Assembly: GCA_946811185.2 (NCBI GenBank)
Contig: OX328101.1
Coordinates: 34,704,122-34,768,121 of the forward strand
Source: Hippopus hippopus
Taxonomy: Eukaryota > Mollusca > Bivalvia > Cardiida > Cardiidae
Length of the DNA: 64,000 nucleotides
Reading direction: 5' to 3'
Part shown: positions 34,393-45,285 of the stretch, in pieces
How the letters are laid out: each line of letters begins with the position of its first letter
How positions within the stretch are numbered: the stretch's first letter is position 1
The notes under the pieces: model-generated
What the model was told of the DNA's origin: nothing
Seen by the model: only the letters and a program-made list of their open reading frames with translations
The model's database searches: none
Position numbers and translations under genes: made by a program

Positions 34393-34946
34393 TTAGGAAT
34401 TTAAGTACATGTATACCCTGTTTTACAAAAATGCTCTGAGAGTCGTCCGGTTCATTTTTTTTTTTTTTTTTGCAAATATCTTGAGAAAAGGAGAAAATGG
34501 TGGTTCCAATTAAAATTTTCCAGTTAGCAGATAGGTTGTTAAGAAGGAATTCGTGGATAAAGGGCTTGTGACATGTTTGACTTGTGATCAACTTAAGCCT
34601 GCACACATCCTTTCTTCAGTGTTCATTTTGGTCAAGAGTCAATATCCATATATACCAATGTTGTTTTTCCGTATTTTGTACTATTTGCATTGTTAATCCA
34701 GTGGATTCTTTCTCAACCTACAAAAGTAATTACTCGCCAATGTCAAGGTGCTTAATTAACTTGCTGACACTGAAATTTCATTGGAATGAAATTGAAATTT
34801 CATTGGTTAATATTGCTTCAGTCTATAATGGTACAAGATGCGTCCGTTTCACGAAGAAGGCATACGGAAGATGACTTTTGCCAAGCAAGAATAAATTGGT
34901 GGAACGGAAATCTTATTATATTTAGTTATGATTGAATTTTATATCG

Positions 34947-35260
34947 ATTGAATGTGTGTTTATTTATCTTCGCCACCGGATGCCAATATGGGCGACGCCG
35001 CCCCCCCCCCCCCCCCCCCCAGACTGTTAGTTATGAGTTATGTTACGCGGGAAAATGATGCATACAGGACGAAACCCATCCTGGCTCTTAAACGTGCTCG
35101 GTGTATAGCACTGTCACATGGGACTACGAATTAACGTCTCACCCGAAAGACTATCAGTAATTTTAGATGGCCAGCCGTTGGAATCGAATCCACACCGTCA
35201 AGTGACCCGAAACATGACTTTTACGAGTCCTACGCTCTACCACCTGAGCTATATGGGCTG
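34947..35260 (-). mobile_element. tRNA-derived SINE of a third type
   Basis: On the minus strand, A box 'tagctcaggtggtagagcg', then 'gactcgtaaaagtc' in the anticodon-arm place, then B box 'gtggattcgattcc' (about 35179-35194), then a ~200-bp body. A 20-nt C run at 35001-35020 lies inside the body. Not counted as a tRNA gene because the stems do not close properly and a SINE body follows. Confidence 0.7.
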
Positions 35261-35339
35261 GTCCGGATTTTATATGTTTTGAGATTATGAACTCTTCTTT
35301 ACTTTTTAGTTAGGTGGAAATTGTCAAGGCTAAGATAGT

Positions 35340-35386
35340 TGGAGAGGTCATCAGACCTCTTTGGAGAGGTCATCAGACCTCTCCAA
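35340..35386. repeat. Tandem palindrome GAGAGGTC-ATCA-GACCTCTC
   Basis: The 8-bp inverted arms around ATCA occur twice in direct repeat about 23 bp apart. Further 'acctctccaa' and 'tgacctctcc' at 35588 and 35870 could be the far end of an inverted-repeat element, which is a weak inference. Confidence 0.55.
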
Positions 35387-36007
35387 CAGTGGTGCGTTTA
35401 AAAGGCGGACTGCCTTAGAAATTGCTGTCTAAATCCATTGTTTTTTCGAAATTTTTCTGATACACAGTCTGTTTCGTCATGGTTTTATAAATAAACCGAA
35501 ATCAAAAAACTGAAATTGCACATAGGCATGGTTCGTTTTTACATGACGGATTTCAAGGAAGATTTGTTATATTGATATGATTGTAATACACCTCTCCAAT
35601 AATTGCAGTTTTTCATTAAGCAAATCGACTAAACCTAAGGGGGAAAAAAAAAGAATTTCGTTAAAAAAAGAGAAAGGACACCGCGGGAAAAGATCGCGCG
35701 ACTTGAACACGCGGGAAGAAGGTCACGTGACAGTCATGCAATCCATGAGAGGTTTCTGTACGCAGCGCTTCTTTTTCCTCATTCATTTAATGCCTTACTT
35801 GTTTGTTTACATGTACCAAGATACACTGAAATTAGAAGCCAATAAACTATTTAAAAAAGAATGATGCTGACCTCTCCTGGCTTCCTTTTTTTAAAGAAGC
35901 CAACTTGTTGATTAACATTCATTGTATGTTTATACTTGAAATGTAATCAATGTTGAATTCGTTGTACTGCATGTCATCAATGGTATAGGCAGACGAAAAA
36001 TTGAAAA

Positions 36008-36414
36008 ATGAAAACATCGCGGGAAGAGTTTAAAAATGCTTGCCATAATTATGTAGACATATTTCATTTGGTTAGAATTAGATTGAACAGGCCTACTCCA
36101 TCAACGCGAATTTGTTTGAACAGATCGCTGATAAAGGTAATTTTGATAAATCGTATTATTTCGAACGTTCATCACTTTATTTTTCTACGTCTGAATGGCG
36201 ACAAAACTCAGTGTTCTGCATCGTTTATCACGCACAACACTTCTACCATATAAACATCGTTTTTACATCATTAGAGAACGGAATTTTTGAAAACACTGTT
36301 CTGAGATTTTTTCAGCACAACTGCATAAGCTTGCTTTTAACCCATATGCACTTCTTGGCCGAAGTCTCGAATGAAGAAAAAGTAATTTGCAATTGGTTAA
36401 AAAATATTGGTTAA
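36008..36414 (+). other. Unrecognised coding-like segment in two frames
   Basis: A frame from ATG 36008 reads MKTSREEFKNACHNYV onward. A second, overlapping frame is open from 36082 to the stop at 36414 and includes FEQIADKGNFDKSYYFERS and NGIFENTVLRFFQHNC. Composition of the second frame looks like protein rather than translated repeat, and the frames could be one reading frame broken by a frameshift near 36080. I recognise no family. It could be a decayed gene, an unknown transposon protein or chance. Confidence 0.3.
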
Positions 36415-37041
36415 CACCAGGTGGTATGGTTACATTTCAGCATTTCTTTACATATTGAAACACAAAAGATTTCAATACTCATACTCCATTTACGTCGTCT
36501 ATTTTAAATTTCAACAGATCTTTCTTGTTTTTTTTTTTAATATTTATATACTATTTCTCGGATAATTTCCTCAACAACATCAGTGGTTTGTCAGTTTTAC
36601 CCTCTTTATCTTCAAATTTTTTGGCAACTCGGAAAACTTCAAAGTTATCATATTGGGTTATTTAGTCTAAATATTTTCTATCTTTTATCCTTTGCACAGT
36701 TCGAACAAGTGAAAATGCTGAAATGCTGATAACAACAACCTTTACTGAAGCACAGGCAATGAACGTTCATTTAAAGGACAATGTAGATGAAGATCAGATC
36801 AGACTGTGCAGAAGCTTCAGTCTGATCTTTGCTATTCACTTTTCGATATTTGTTTTTAGATCTTCTGACCAGAAAAATGTTAAAACTGAAAAAAAAAAAT
36901 CTTTTCTACTGACTGAATGATTGTTTCGATTTAACTTCCCAGCCGCTCGACTAACTTTCTCTCGTAACCGCCTGCAGGGGACATATTTCGTCCGGCAGGA
37001 TATCACTTATGAAAACTTCCTCACAAAAGAAGAAATTACTA
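36415..37041. other. Spacer with a family D hairpin fragment
   Basis: At 36778-36830 'agatcagatcagactgtgca' and 'ttcagtctgatctttgc' form the family D hairpin. Otherwise nothing recognised. Confidence 0.4.
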
Positions 37042-37804
37042 ATACGGAATAACTTATCCTGTAACCACAAGTGTTTGCATGAGTTCGTTTATTCAGCTTT
37101 GTATCTAGGCTTAATTAGGACTTATTCGTAAAGTAAAAATACCAAAACTCAAACTCAAATAACTTTATTTTGGTATTCGGCATATAAGATTTTGCCATTG
37201 ACCACTTACAAAAATAACAACATGAAATATAGCTTAAACACGTACATATACAATCTAGAAAAATCAGAAAATACATGAATAATCAGAATGTTAATAGTAT
37301 TAAAGGTTATTTAGAAAGCTGTCTCTTAAATCTAATGCCCTTTTGATGAATTTTGCAGTATTTAATTGGACTCTTCTGTTTTTCAGATGACATTATTCCA
37401 TTATTTTTAGCGATTGTAAACCAATGGATATGTAAGTTTTTATCTCAATTCGCAATATTTTGGAAAAGTACATAAAAAATGATATTTTGATTCTATTCTA
37501 TTGTCTTTGCCTAGTCTACAAAGTCGATTCTGTCTGTCGATATTTTGGACTCTTACAGTTTCTATAGCAAGCTTATGCGAGGCAAGTTTATAGCGTGTCA
37601 TTGTTTTTCTTAGTGATTCAATCCTTATGTTTGATAAATAATTATCAAATTCAAAATTCGTTTTGAAATTACAATAATGTTCTAATTCAAAAACAATTCC
37701 TAAAAGGGAATAACTTATCCTTTAACCACAATATGTTTGCATGAGTTCGTTTATTTAGCTTTGTAACTGCCCTTATTTAGGGCTTATTTTAAATCAAAAA
37801 TACC
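37042..37804 (-). mobile_element. LINE 3' fragment flanked by ~100-bp direct repeats
   Basis: On the minus strand, starting near 37690, the sequence reads FDNYLSNIRIESLRKTM, then KLASHKLAIETV, then NIDRQNRLCRLGKDNRIE. This resembles the C-terminal part of LINE reverse transcriptase proteins (...KLxIExGRxxxxxRxxRxCxxC...IEDEYHFL..C). After about 37500 frame is lost, and the copy ends in 'aataaagttatttgagtttg' near 37145, a LINE-like 3' end. Sequences 37042-37144 and 37705-37804 are imperfect direct copies of each other ('ggaataacttatcct', 'tttgcatgagttcgttta'). Confidence 0.7.
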
Positions 37805-38122
37805 AGTTGGATTGATATGGCGTTCTAAGGGTTAGCTGTCATTTCGATAATTTACTTGGCGTAGTGTAGGGGTTTGAGTTCATTACACCATGACAACAAA
37901 TATTAACTGCAGTATTATTAAAATACGGATCACAATATATGTGTGCTGGTTAAGCATAACTGATTTGTGATGTTGGATTTATAAATACTTCGCCTGCCGT
38001 TCGGGACAAAGTAAAGTTCTATGCTTTTAAACAGAGTGTTGATCAAAACGAGACTTCATGTGCAGACTGGTATTGATCGACACTCTCTGTCACAAGTTTT
38101 ATGTGCATGTATACCTCTCATT

Positions 38123-38205
38123 GGTGTGGGACAGTGGTTTAGAGGTAGAATGTTGGCCTCTCATGTGAAAGAATCCGGGTTCGAATCCTGTGATGAGCGG
38201 AATCA
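38123..38205 (+). mobile_element. tRNA-like SINE head
   Basis: A box 'gtggtttagaggtagaatg' and a perfect B box 'gggttcgaatcc' (about 38177-38188). The arms do not close into a proper tRNA, so it is called a SINE-like head. The family B element begins 20 bp downstream. Confidence 0.5.
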
Positions 38206-38224
38206 ACCTTTGGAAGTACACATA

Positions 38225-38489
38225 TGAGCCATGCTCTGTGAAAAGGGGGCTTAATGCATTTGCAAAAAGTATCGACCCAGGTCAGCCTGCGCAGTCCGCG
38301 CAGGCTGACCTGGGCCAAAATCTTTTGCTTTACGGTCAATTTTCAGCATGTCCAAAGACCATTCTACCTCATGATTCAGTCATTCGTTTAAGAAAATGGA
38401 CTTTTTGGATCCATAATTATGTAATGACTTGTATGGTACCAAGCATCATGGAGATGCATTAAGCCCCCTATTGCTAGAGCGAGGCTTAT
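38225..38489 (+). mobile_element. Family B hairpin element, intact
   Basis: Ends 'gagccatgctctgtgaaaag' and 'ttgctagagcgaggctta' are inverted, flanked by TA. Core hairpin: GGTCAGCCTGCGCAGTCC, then its complement. Confidence 0.9.
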
Positions 38490-38495
38490 ATATAT

Positions 38496-38598
38496 GAGCT
38501 ATGCTCTGTGAAAAGGGGGTTTAATGAACCTGCGTAAAGTATCGTCGCTTGGTATTATGCATCACGGAGATACATTTGCTAGAGCATTGCTCATATAT
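38496..38598 (+). mobile_element. Family B element with internal deletion
   Basis: Both ends present ('gagctatgctctgtgaaaag' and 'gctagagcattgctcat'); core and most of the middle missing. Sits directly after the intact copy. Confidence 0.8.
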
Positions 38599-39014
38599 AT
38601 GTAACGGTGTGAGTACTGACAAAGGTTTCCAGAATGCAATCATTGAGAGCAAGTAACCATTTCGGTATCATAAGCGAAAATATGGGCCTCTGCGGACGGC
38701 ATAGATCAAGATCAGACTACCTAGAGGGTCGAACTACAGGGTAAAAGTCTTGCATGGATTCATTGAATTGAATTGGCTTATATTTATGGCGAAGAAAGAG
38801 CTAAAGTAAAACAGGATAACTGCTTTTTTATTCAAGTGCGAGCACTGCCAGGACATAGGTTATAACTATTTATGTTGAAGCAATATCGATGAAATCCTTA
38901 GAAACCTCAAAATGTGAGAAAAAGCATAAATGGACGTAATTCTGTTTTCGGAAAGTGCAGATCAAGATCAGACTACACAAATCGTGTCAAATACTGAATC
39001 TAGACAAAAACAGA

Positions 39015-39270
39015 ATGTATAAGTTGCTAATTAAGTTAGTTTCGGTAATTATAATTCTGAGCCTCGCCCTTCTCACGGTGCAAATATATCAAGGAAGCAA
39101 GTTCAATTTCCTACCCCGGCGAGGTGTTTTGGATATCAACAAGACAGTGTCGGGTTTAAGCTATCAAACCGCACTGAAGCCGTCACGTGTTAAAACGGTT
39201 CGACTGCCTGGGCATCCTCCCTTGCCAAAGGTTTGGATAAACTGTAGCGAGGCTGATAGAACACGAGAAG
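39015..39270 (+). CDS. Galactosyltransferase exon 1: start, membrane anchor, stem
   Basis: ATG at 39015 is preferred because the membrane segment (LVSVIIILSLALLTV) follows at once, giving the usual type II topology; the frame is open upstream but without another ATG. Codes residues 1-85 plus one base; donor GAAG/GTAGGT. Confidence 0.88.
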
Positions 39271-42200
39271 GTAGGTCAATATAGTTAACCCTTAACCTGC
39301 TAAAAAGTTACATGAAACCTTCCAGCCAATAGTAACAACCCAAATTTGCTACTTCAAAGTTATTTTTGGGAATAGAAATACCTCCTTATCGATCATTGTG
39401 GATCCGGGGTCAGACTGCATAGTCTGTATAGTCTGATCTCGTTCTACACTGTCCGAAAAAGATCCTTGAGTCGCACTTAGTAGCCTAAGGGTTAAAACTC
39501 ATCTTCACATATTTACACCTCTTAACTCTTATCCTAAATAACTAGAAAGAAACTTTAAAGCCGATAGTAAAAATTAAAATTTTGCTATTTCAAAGATATT
39601 TTTCGGTGAAAAAGATATCTCCTTATCGGACAGTGTAAATCCAAGATCAGACTGCACGTTCTGTGCAGTCTGATCTTGATCTACACTGCCCGCAAAAGGT
39701 CGTTGAGTCGCACTTAGTAGCCTACGGGTTAAAACTCATCTTCACATATTTACACCTCTTAACTCTTAGTCTAATGTCTGAATGAACATTAAACGCATAA
39801 TAAAATGCTTCAGCTACCCTCCGGCAAAAGGGGGCTTAATGCATCTCCGTGATGCATTATACCATCATCAAATAATTATGGATCCATAAAAATCCATTTA
39901 GTCTAGCAACCGGCTGAATCCTGAGGTAGAGTGGTCCTTGGAAATGCAGAAAATTTACACATAACGAAAAGGATTGATCCATGTCAACCTGTGCCACTGT
40001 TTAGGCTGAAATAAATCTATAGCTAACTTTTTGTAGATGCATCAAACCACCTTTTCACAGAGCAAAGTAATTCGAAAAAAATAAGGATAATACTAGCTAA
40101 TCTAATTGTTTTAATCGAATAGCCGATATTTTAATGTATCAAATACTGTGTTTTAATTCTTACCATATCACAAAAAAAAAAGTCTGACTTCTCCATTTTG
40201 AAAACATTTACGGACGACAAATCACATGTTGCACACATTGAAAATGTAGAATTTATTACGGAAAAGGATGAAAATGCTGGCTACCAGCATTTTCTTCTTT
40301 ACCCACAATGTTCTCAACAGCCTTCCTTCTCAGAGTCTCAAAAACATGGACTTGCTTGATAAACAATTAAAGGTTGTCTGTTCAATACACAGGACGTACC
40401 ACTGCCAACTCCACCGTGCCAAGTTGGAAATATCTAGAACGGACACTCAGCGGTAACTTACAGCCAGGGGGCTCGTTTGTTCCACAACACGGTACAACAG
40501 CACCGACGCTGGCTGTCATAATTCCATACAGAGATAGGGAAGATCATCTGAAGCAATTTTTACAACATATGCACCCATTTCTACAGGCTCAAAAATTACT
40601 GTATACTATCTTTGTGGTAGAACTTGTAAGTATTGAATTAGCGAAAAATAAAAGCATTTTTTATAAAAGTAAAAGTCTCAAGACCTTCTTTTATATTTTC
40701 ATCCGGCGTTGACAATAGACATTATTGATGTATAGGTAAATAAAAGTTTCACAAACGATAGCCTACCTTGTGTGTGTGTGGGGGGGGGGGGGTTTATATA
40801 GTAAATAAGATAATGACGGAAACCCGTGTAATGCATGTACATTATTTCCAGCAATCCAGTTCATAATGCGACATTTCCCTGGTCATTTTCAAAACAACTA
40901 AGGCTCCTTTTACCGTAATACTTCGTAGGCGACAAGTACCCAAATCTCGCAATATATCGCTTTACCGAAAATTGAAGTGTAGCTATAAATACTCTTTTTA
41001 TGCCCACACCAAGGTATGTTTAAGAAATAATCTTCTTTCTACCGTGGTCTATCGTTCAATAAACCAAGGTTGTGAGTTATGAAGCACAATAAATAATCCA
41101 CGAGGGCGATAGGAAAACAATTTCATATTCAGTGTAAAAACGCGGATGCGGACTATATTCCATTGAATAAACCATGGCTATTCCAGTTATTTACCAAAAC
41201 AAAACTCCACTGCCCAGTCGGTAAATGAAAAAGAATCAAAATTTCAATAAAACCTTAGGCATCAAATAACAAAACGCACCGTTGTACTGTTATACTTTCT
41301 TCCTTTCAAATGACAAAGAAGAATTACTGTATTGTCAAGCATTGAAGCCGTAGTTGCTTCGAATGCTCTGAATATTACTCCACCCACTCCAAATCCCATA
41401 TTTTCAATGCAATGTTCACCAGTCAATTTTGAACTAACCTTCAACTTGAAAAGACACTTGATTTACATATGTTTACTGGTACCATTTCAAATAGTTCCAT
41501 CGTTGTTAATTTTTATCAAATCAGTTAATATCGGTATTGAGGATTTTCCTTCCTCCTTGGTCAAGGAGCGGAAAATGACGATTTGTTTACGTCAAATGAC
41601 TTTCATCGATAAAATATCGGAGGGCGAAGACATAGAACAGCCACAGGCGACTTACTGCATACAGAATGTAACTCAATATAGAATGACGTAGATTTTACAA
41701 CGCTTTCGTTGCACTGTGTTTATAGAGCCGAATTTTACGTGTCATGTTAGAGTAAAGATTTTTCGATGACAAAATATATATCTATTAGGGGCAATCTGGC
41801 AAAAAAGAGGGCTTAATGCATCTCCATGATCCATGATACCAAGCAAGTCATCACAGTATTATGATTAAATAAAATCCAGTTTGTCTAACAACCGACTGAA
41901 TCATGAAGTAGAATGGTCCTTGGACATGCAGAAAATTTACAAATAGCAAAAAGGATCGACCTATGTCAGCCTATGCGGACTGTTTAGGCTGAAATGAATC
42001 TATACTTTTTGTAGATGTATCAAACCCCCTTTCACAGAGCACAGCTCATAGATCTGAGCCTTGCTCTGTGAAAAGGGGGCTTAGTGCATCTGCCGAAAGT
42101 ATCGACCCAGGCCAGCCTGCGCAGTCCGCGCAGGCTGACCTGGGCCGAAACTTTTCGCTAGTGGTCAATTTTCTGTATGTCAAAGGACCAGTCTACCACA

Positions 42201-45200
42201 TGATTTAGTCGGATGTTTAAAAAAGTGGCTCTCATGGATCCATAATTATGGGATGAGTTGGGCTAGTGTCATGCATCACGGAGATGCATTAAGCCCACTT
42301 TTGCCGGAGCATGGCTCATCCATATGTTACAATTCTGATAGTTACAATAAGCATAGGTACAGGTAGCGCGCAATTGTGTCAATGAGTCTCCGCCTCCTGT
42401 GTTAATTTTAGACTTGTGGTTGAAGGGTTAACCAGTGCTGATTTTTTTTTTCTTTAGATTTGTACTCAAAACATCAATAACATTTTATGTTCTTTCAAGA
42501 AAATTTGAAATAAAATGAAGAGGGTATTGGGTAACTTTAGAGTGAAGTTTACTATGTTAACCCTTATCCAGCTAAATAAATGAAATGGTACTTTTAAGCC
42601 GACAGTAAAAACCAAAAATTTTGCTATTTCAAAGGTAATTTTTTTTGGGGGGGGATGTTTTTATCGGACAGTGTAGGTTAAAGGTCAGACTGCACGTTCT
42701 ATGCAGTTTGATCTTGATCTACACTGTCCGCAAAAGGTCAGTGCGTCGCGCCTAGCAGCCTAAGGGTTAATTACAGGAGTAGACTATATGCCTACCTCGT
42801 AAACTTCGTTATTGGCGGTGTTGTGAATCGGGTAGCTTTCTACAAATAATAATAAGACCATGATAGGTAAGTCTTAGACTCTGATTCTGTTATAGGCTAC
42901 GTCAGCAGGTTAGGCTATTCATCCTTACTGTTTTTCCTCGATTAGTGGCAACTGACTTTAGTTTGAAAGGGAGGCCGTGCAGTGGGCACCATGGAAATAC
43001 AGTAAAATCCCACCTAACAACCTATTGGTAGAGCGGGCAACCCGCCATTACGATCCCTTTTTTCCAGAACCAAACTTTGTGCTCTATATTTCAATTGATT
43101 CGGCTCCCGTAAAAACGGGCACCCGCTATTCCGTACAACGACCATCAAATTAACAACCAGTTAAGAGAAACATTCTAAAATGACACCCGACTTACGACCA
43201 TTACTTCACACCTTCGCGAAGTCGTTATCAATACCAGGTGGCGAACAGAGATGTTAACATTTTTATCTGGGTACATGTTCTCATATCTCTTTTTTCCTCT
43301 CCTTTACAAAGCAGTATTACTATTATGCTACTTATAATTCAGCTGCAAAAGTTCTTTTCATTGGCAGGAAAAAAACGTCATCTTCAAGAAAGGCCTTCTC
43401 ATGAATATTGGTTTTATAGAGAGTTTAAAGGTGAACAACTTTACTTGCTACGTGTTCCATGACGTGGATATGTTACCTCTACATCCGGACATTCACTATA
43501 CGTGTAAACGGAACGCTATTATACACATGTCGACATATGTCCAACAATATAACTATGAGTAAGTAAGGTCCGGGATGTCAACACGGAACCCCACCCTAAG
43601 GATCCTTCCGTTTAGTCAACGTTCAGAAAAAAATGTGTCTATAAGAGAAATTGCTCCTAACTAGTAATTTCGCTTTGGCACACAATGTTTTCACATACAG
43701 TATATAGGCCTATCCATATGTTTTACCATAAGGCGATGAAAGTCTGCAATAAGGTACGAGGATTTTTCTGTTTTTAAATATTTATATAGCGTAAAGTGAA
43801 ATGGAAAATAGTTCGAATAGGGACGCAAAGCCTTTGGCCGTCCATACCACTAGGGGCTTGCTTTGCCCCTCTTTGCCCCCTTTCTCCAACGCCCTTGTAG
43901 CCCTAAATATTGCATTTTGAATATACACATTCAACAAAGATGTTCTCAAATTTATGTCCAATGGCTTTTACATTTCTGAAATGTCTCTCGGTCCAGATAC
44001 CTTACAAAAAGGTAAATAAAGTGGCATCATGAAAAATGAACTTTATACCATTCCTTCTCTTGAAAACACAACTGCCCTTGTGAGGGCGTGTTTCTTAATG
44101 TGGTCACACACAGTAAATAGTTCTCAAAAGAATTAGCAAAATTACGCTCACTTTCTCAAGACGGATCAAATCAACATCAGAAACCATTCAAACTGTCTGA
44201 TAAAACAGCAGAAATGTTTGATCAATACCGAATTTTCAAGTAAAACGTTAAGTACTAGATCTACTACTTAAAAAATAGTAATATTACGACTCTGAAGTAT
44301 TCCGTTCTTATAGCGTAATTTAACCCGGAAGCATTCTGTTCTGGTGTTACGCCAGAACGATACTTGATTAGGAGACACACTTTGTATACGTGTTGGACTC
44401 TTTTAGTTTTACCTTGCCAAAGGACACCCTTGTGCCACAAGCACCACCAGCAGCGACTGAATCCATATTTCTAGGTTACGTAATCTCTGGTGAATTCAAT
44501 GCCATCTTGGCCACAATATAGATCAAGATCTACTGCAAAATGTGAAAAACATTCAGAATCAGTTTGAAAGTTCTGTTCATCCTGATCTAAACCCTTTCAG
44601 TGTCATAACGGACTTAAAAGCAAAAGGCATAGGTCAAGATCAGACTGCACATCACACATGGGTCTTTATCGTCCGCTTGTTTTGTCATACTTACTTCTGT
44701 AGGATAAAAATCTTTCTGAGTTTCAGCAGATGTTATTTTTTTAAAAAGCCGTCCAAAGAGGTAGAGTTCATTCACACTGTGGACATTCGTGACGTGCGCG
44801 TATGTACTCGGACTTCTACGGTTAAGAACTTAAAGTAACAATAAAGCCCAAAAGTAAACAAATCGGGTGTAAAATTGCATTTGAATTTATATTATACCAT
44901 TTAAAAGTATGGAAATTATTGTGAAGATGACAATCTGTCATTGTACAATCAGTCCAAGTGTTAGTTGCTGACAGAAAAATTAATTTCAAAACTAGGATAA
45001 AACCTGCCAGGTAGCTGAGTCTTTTGTTTATTTTTTGCATGATTTTAAAATTCTTTTTCATGCCAGCGACTGACTTATGGCCCGACCACACGATAACAGA
45101 CTGTCATCTCCACAATATTTTTCATACTTTTAAATGGTATGATTTAAATTTAAATGTATTATGACACCTGCTTTGCTGTTTTGACCTTTACTGGGCCTTT

Positions 45201-45250
45201 AATGTAATGGTATGCAACGTAGTGTCACAGAAAAGATGCGTATTTCCATG

Positions 45251-45285
<35 letters not shown>

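Noticed and set aside
35185..35260. tRNA gene with CGT anticodon on the minus strand
   Set aside because: The anticodon-arm region is suggestive, but the stems do not close and a ~200-bp SINE body follows.
35577..35864. 95-residue Lys/Arg-rich plus-strand frame
   Set aside because: Low-complexity start, no family match, no splice context. Could not be supported.
38123..38205. tRNA gene on the plus strand
   Set aside because: The B box is perfect, but acceptor and anticodon stems do not pair; kept as a SINE-like head.
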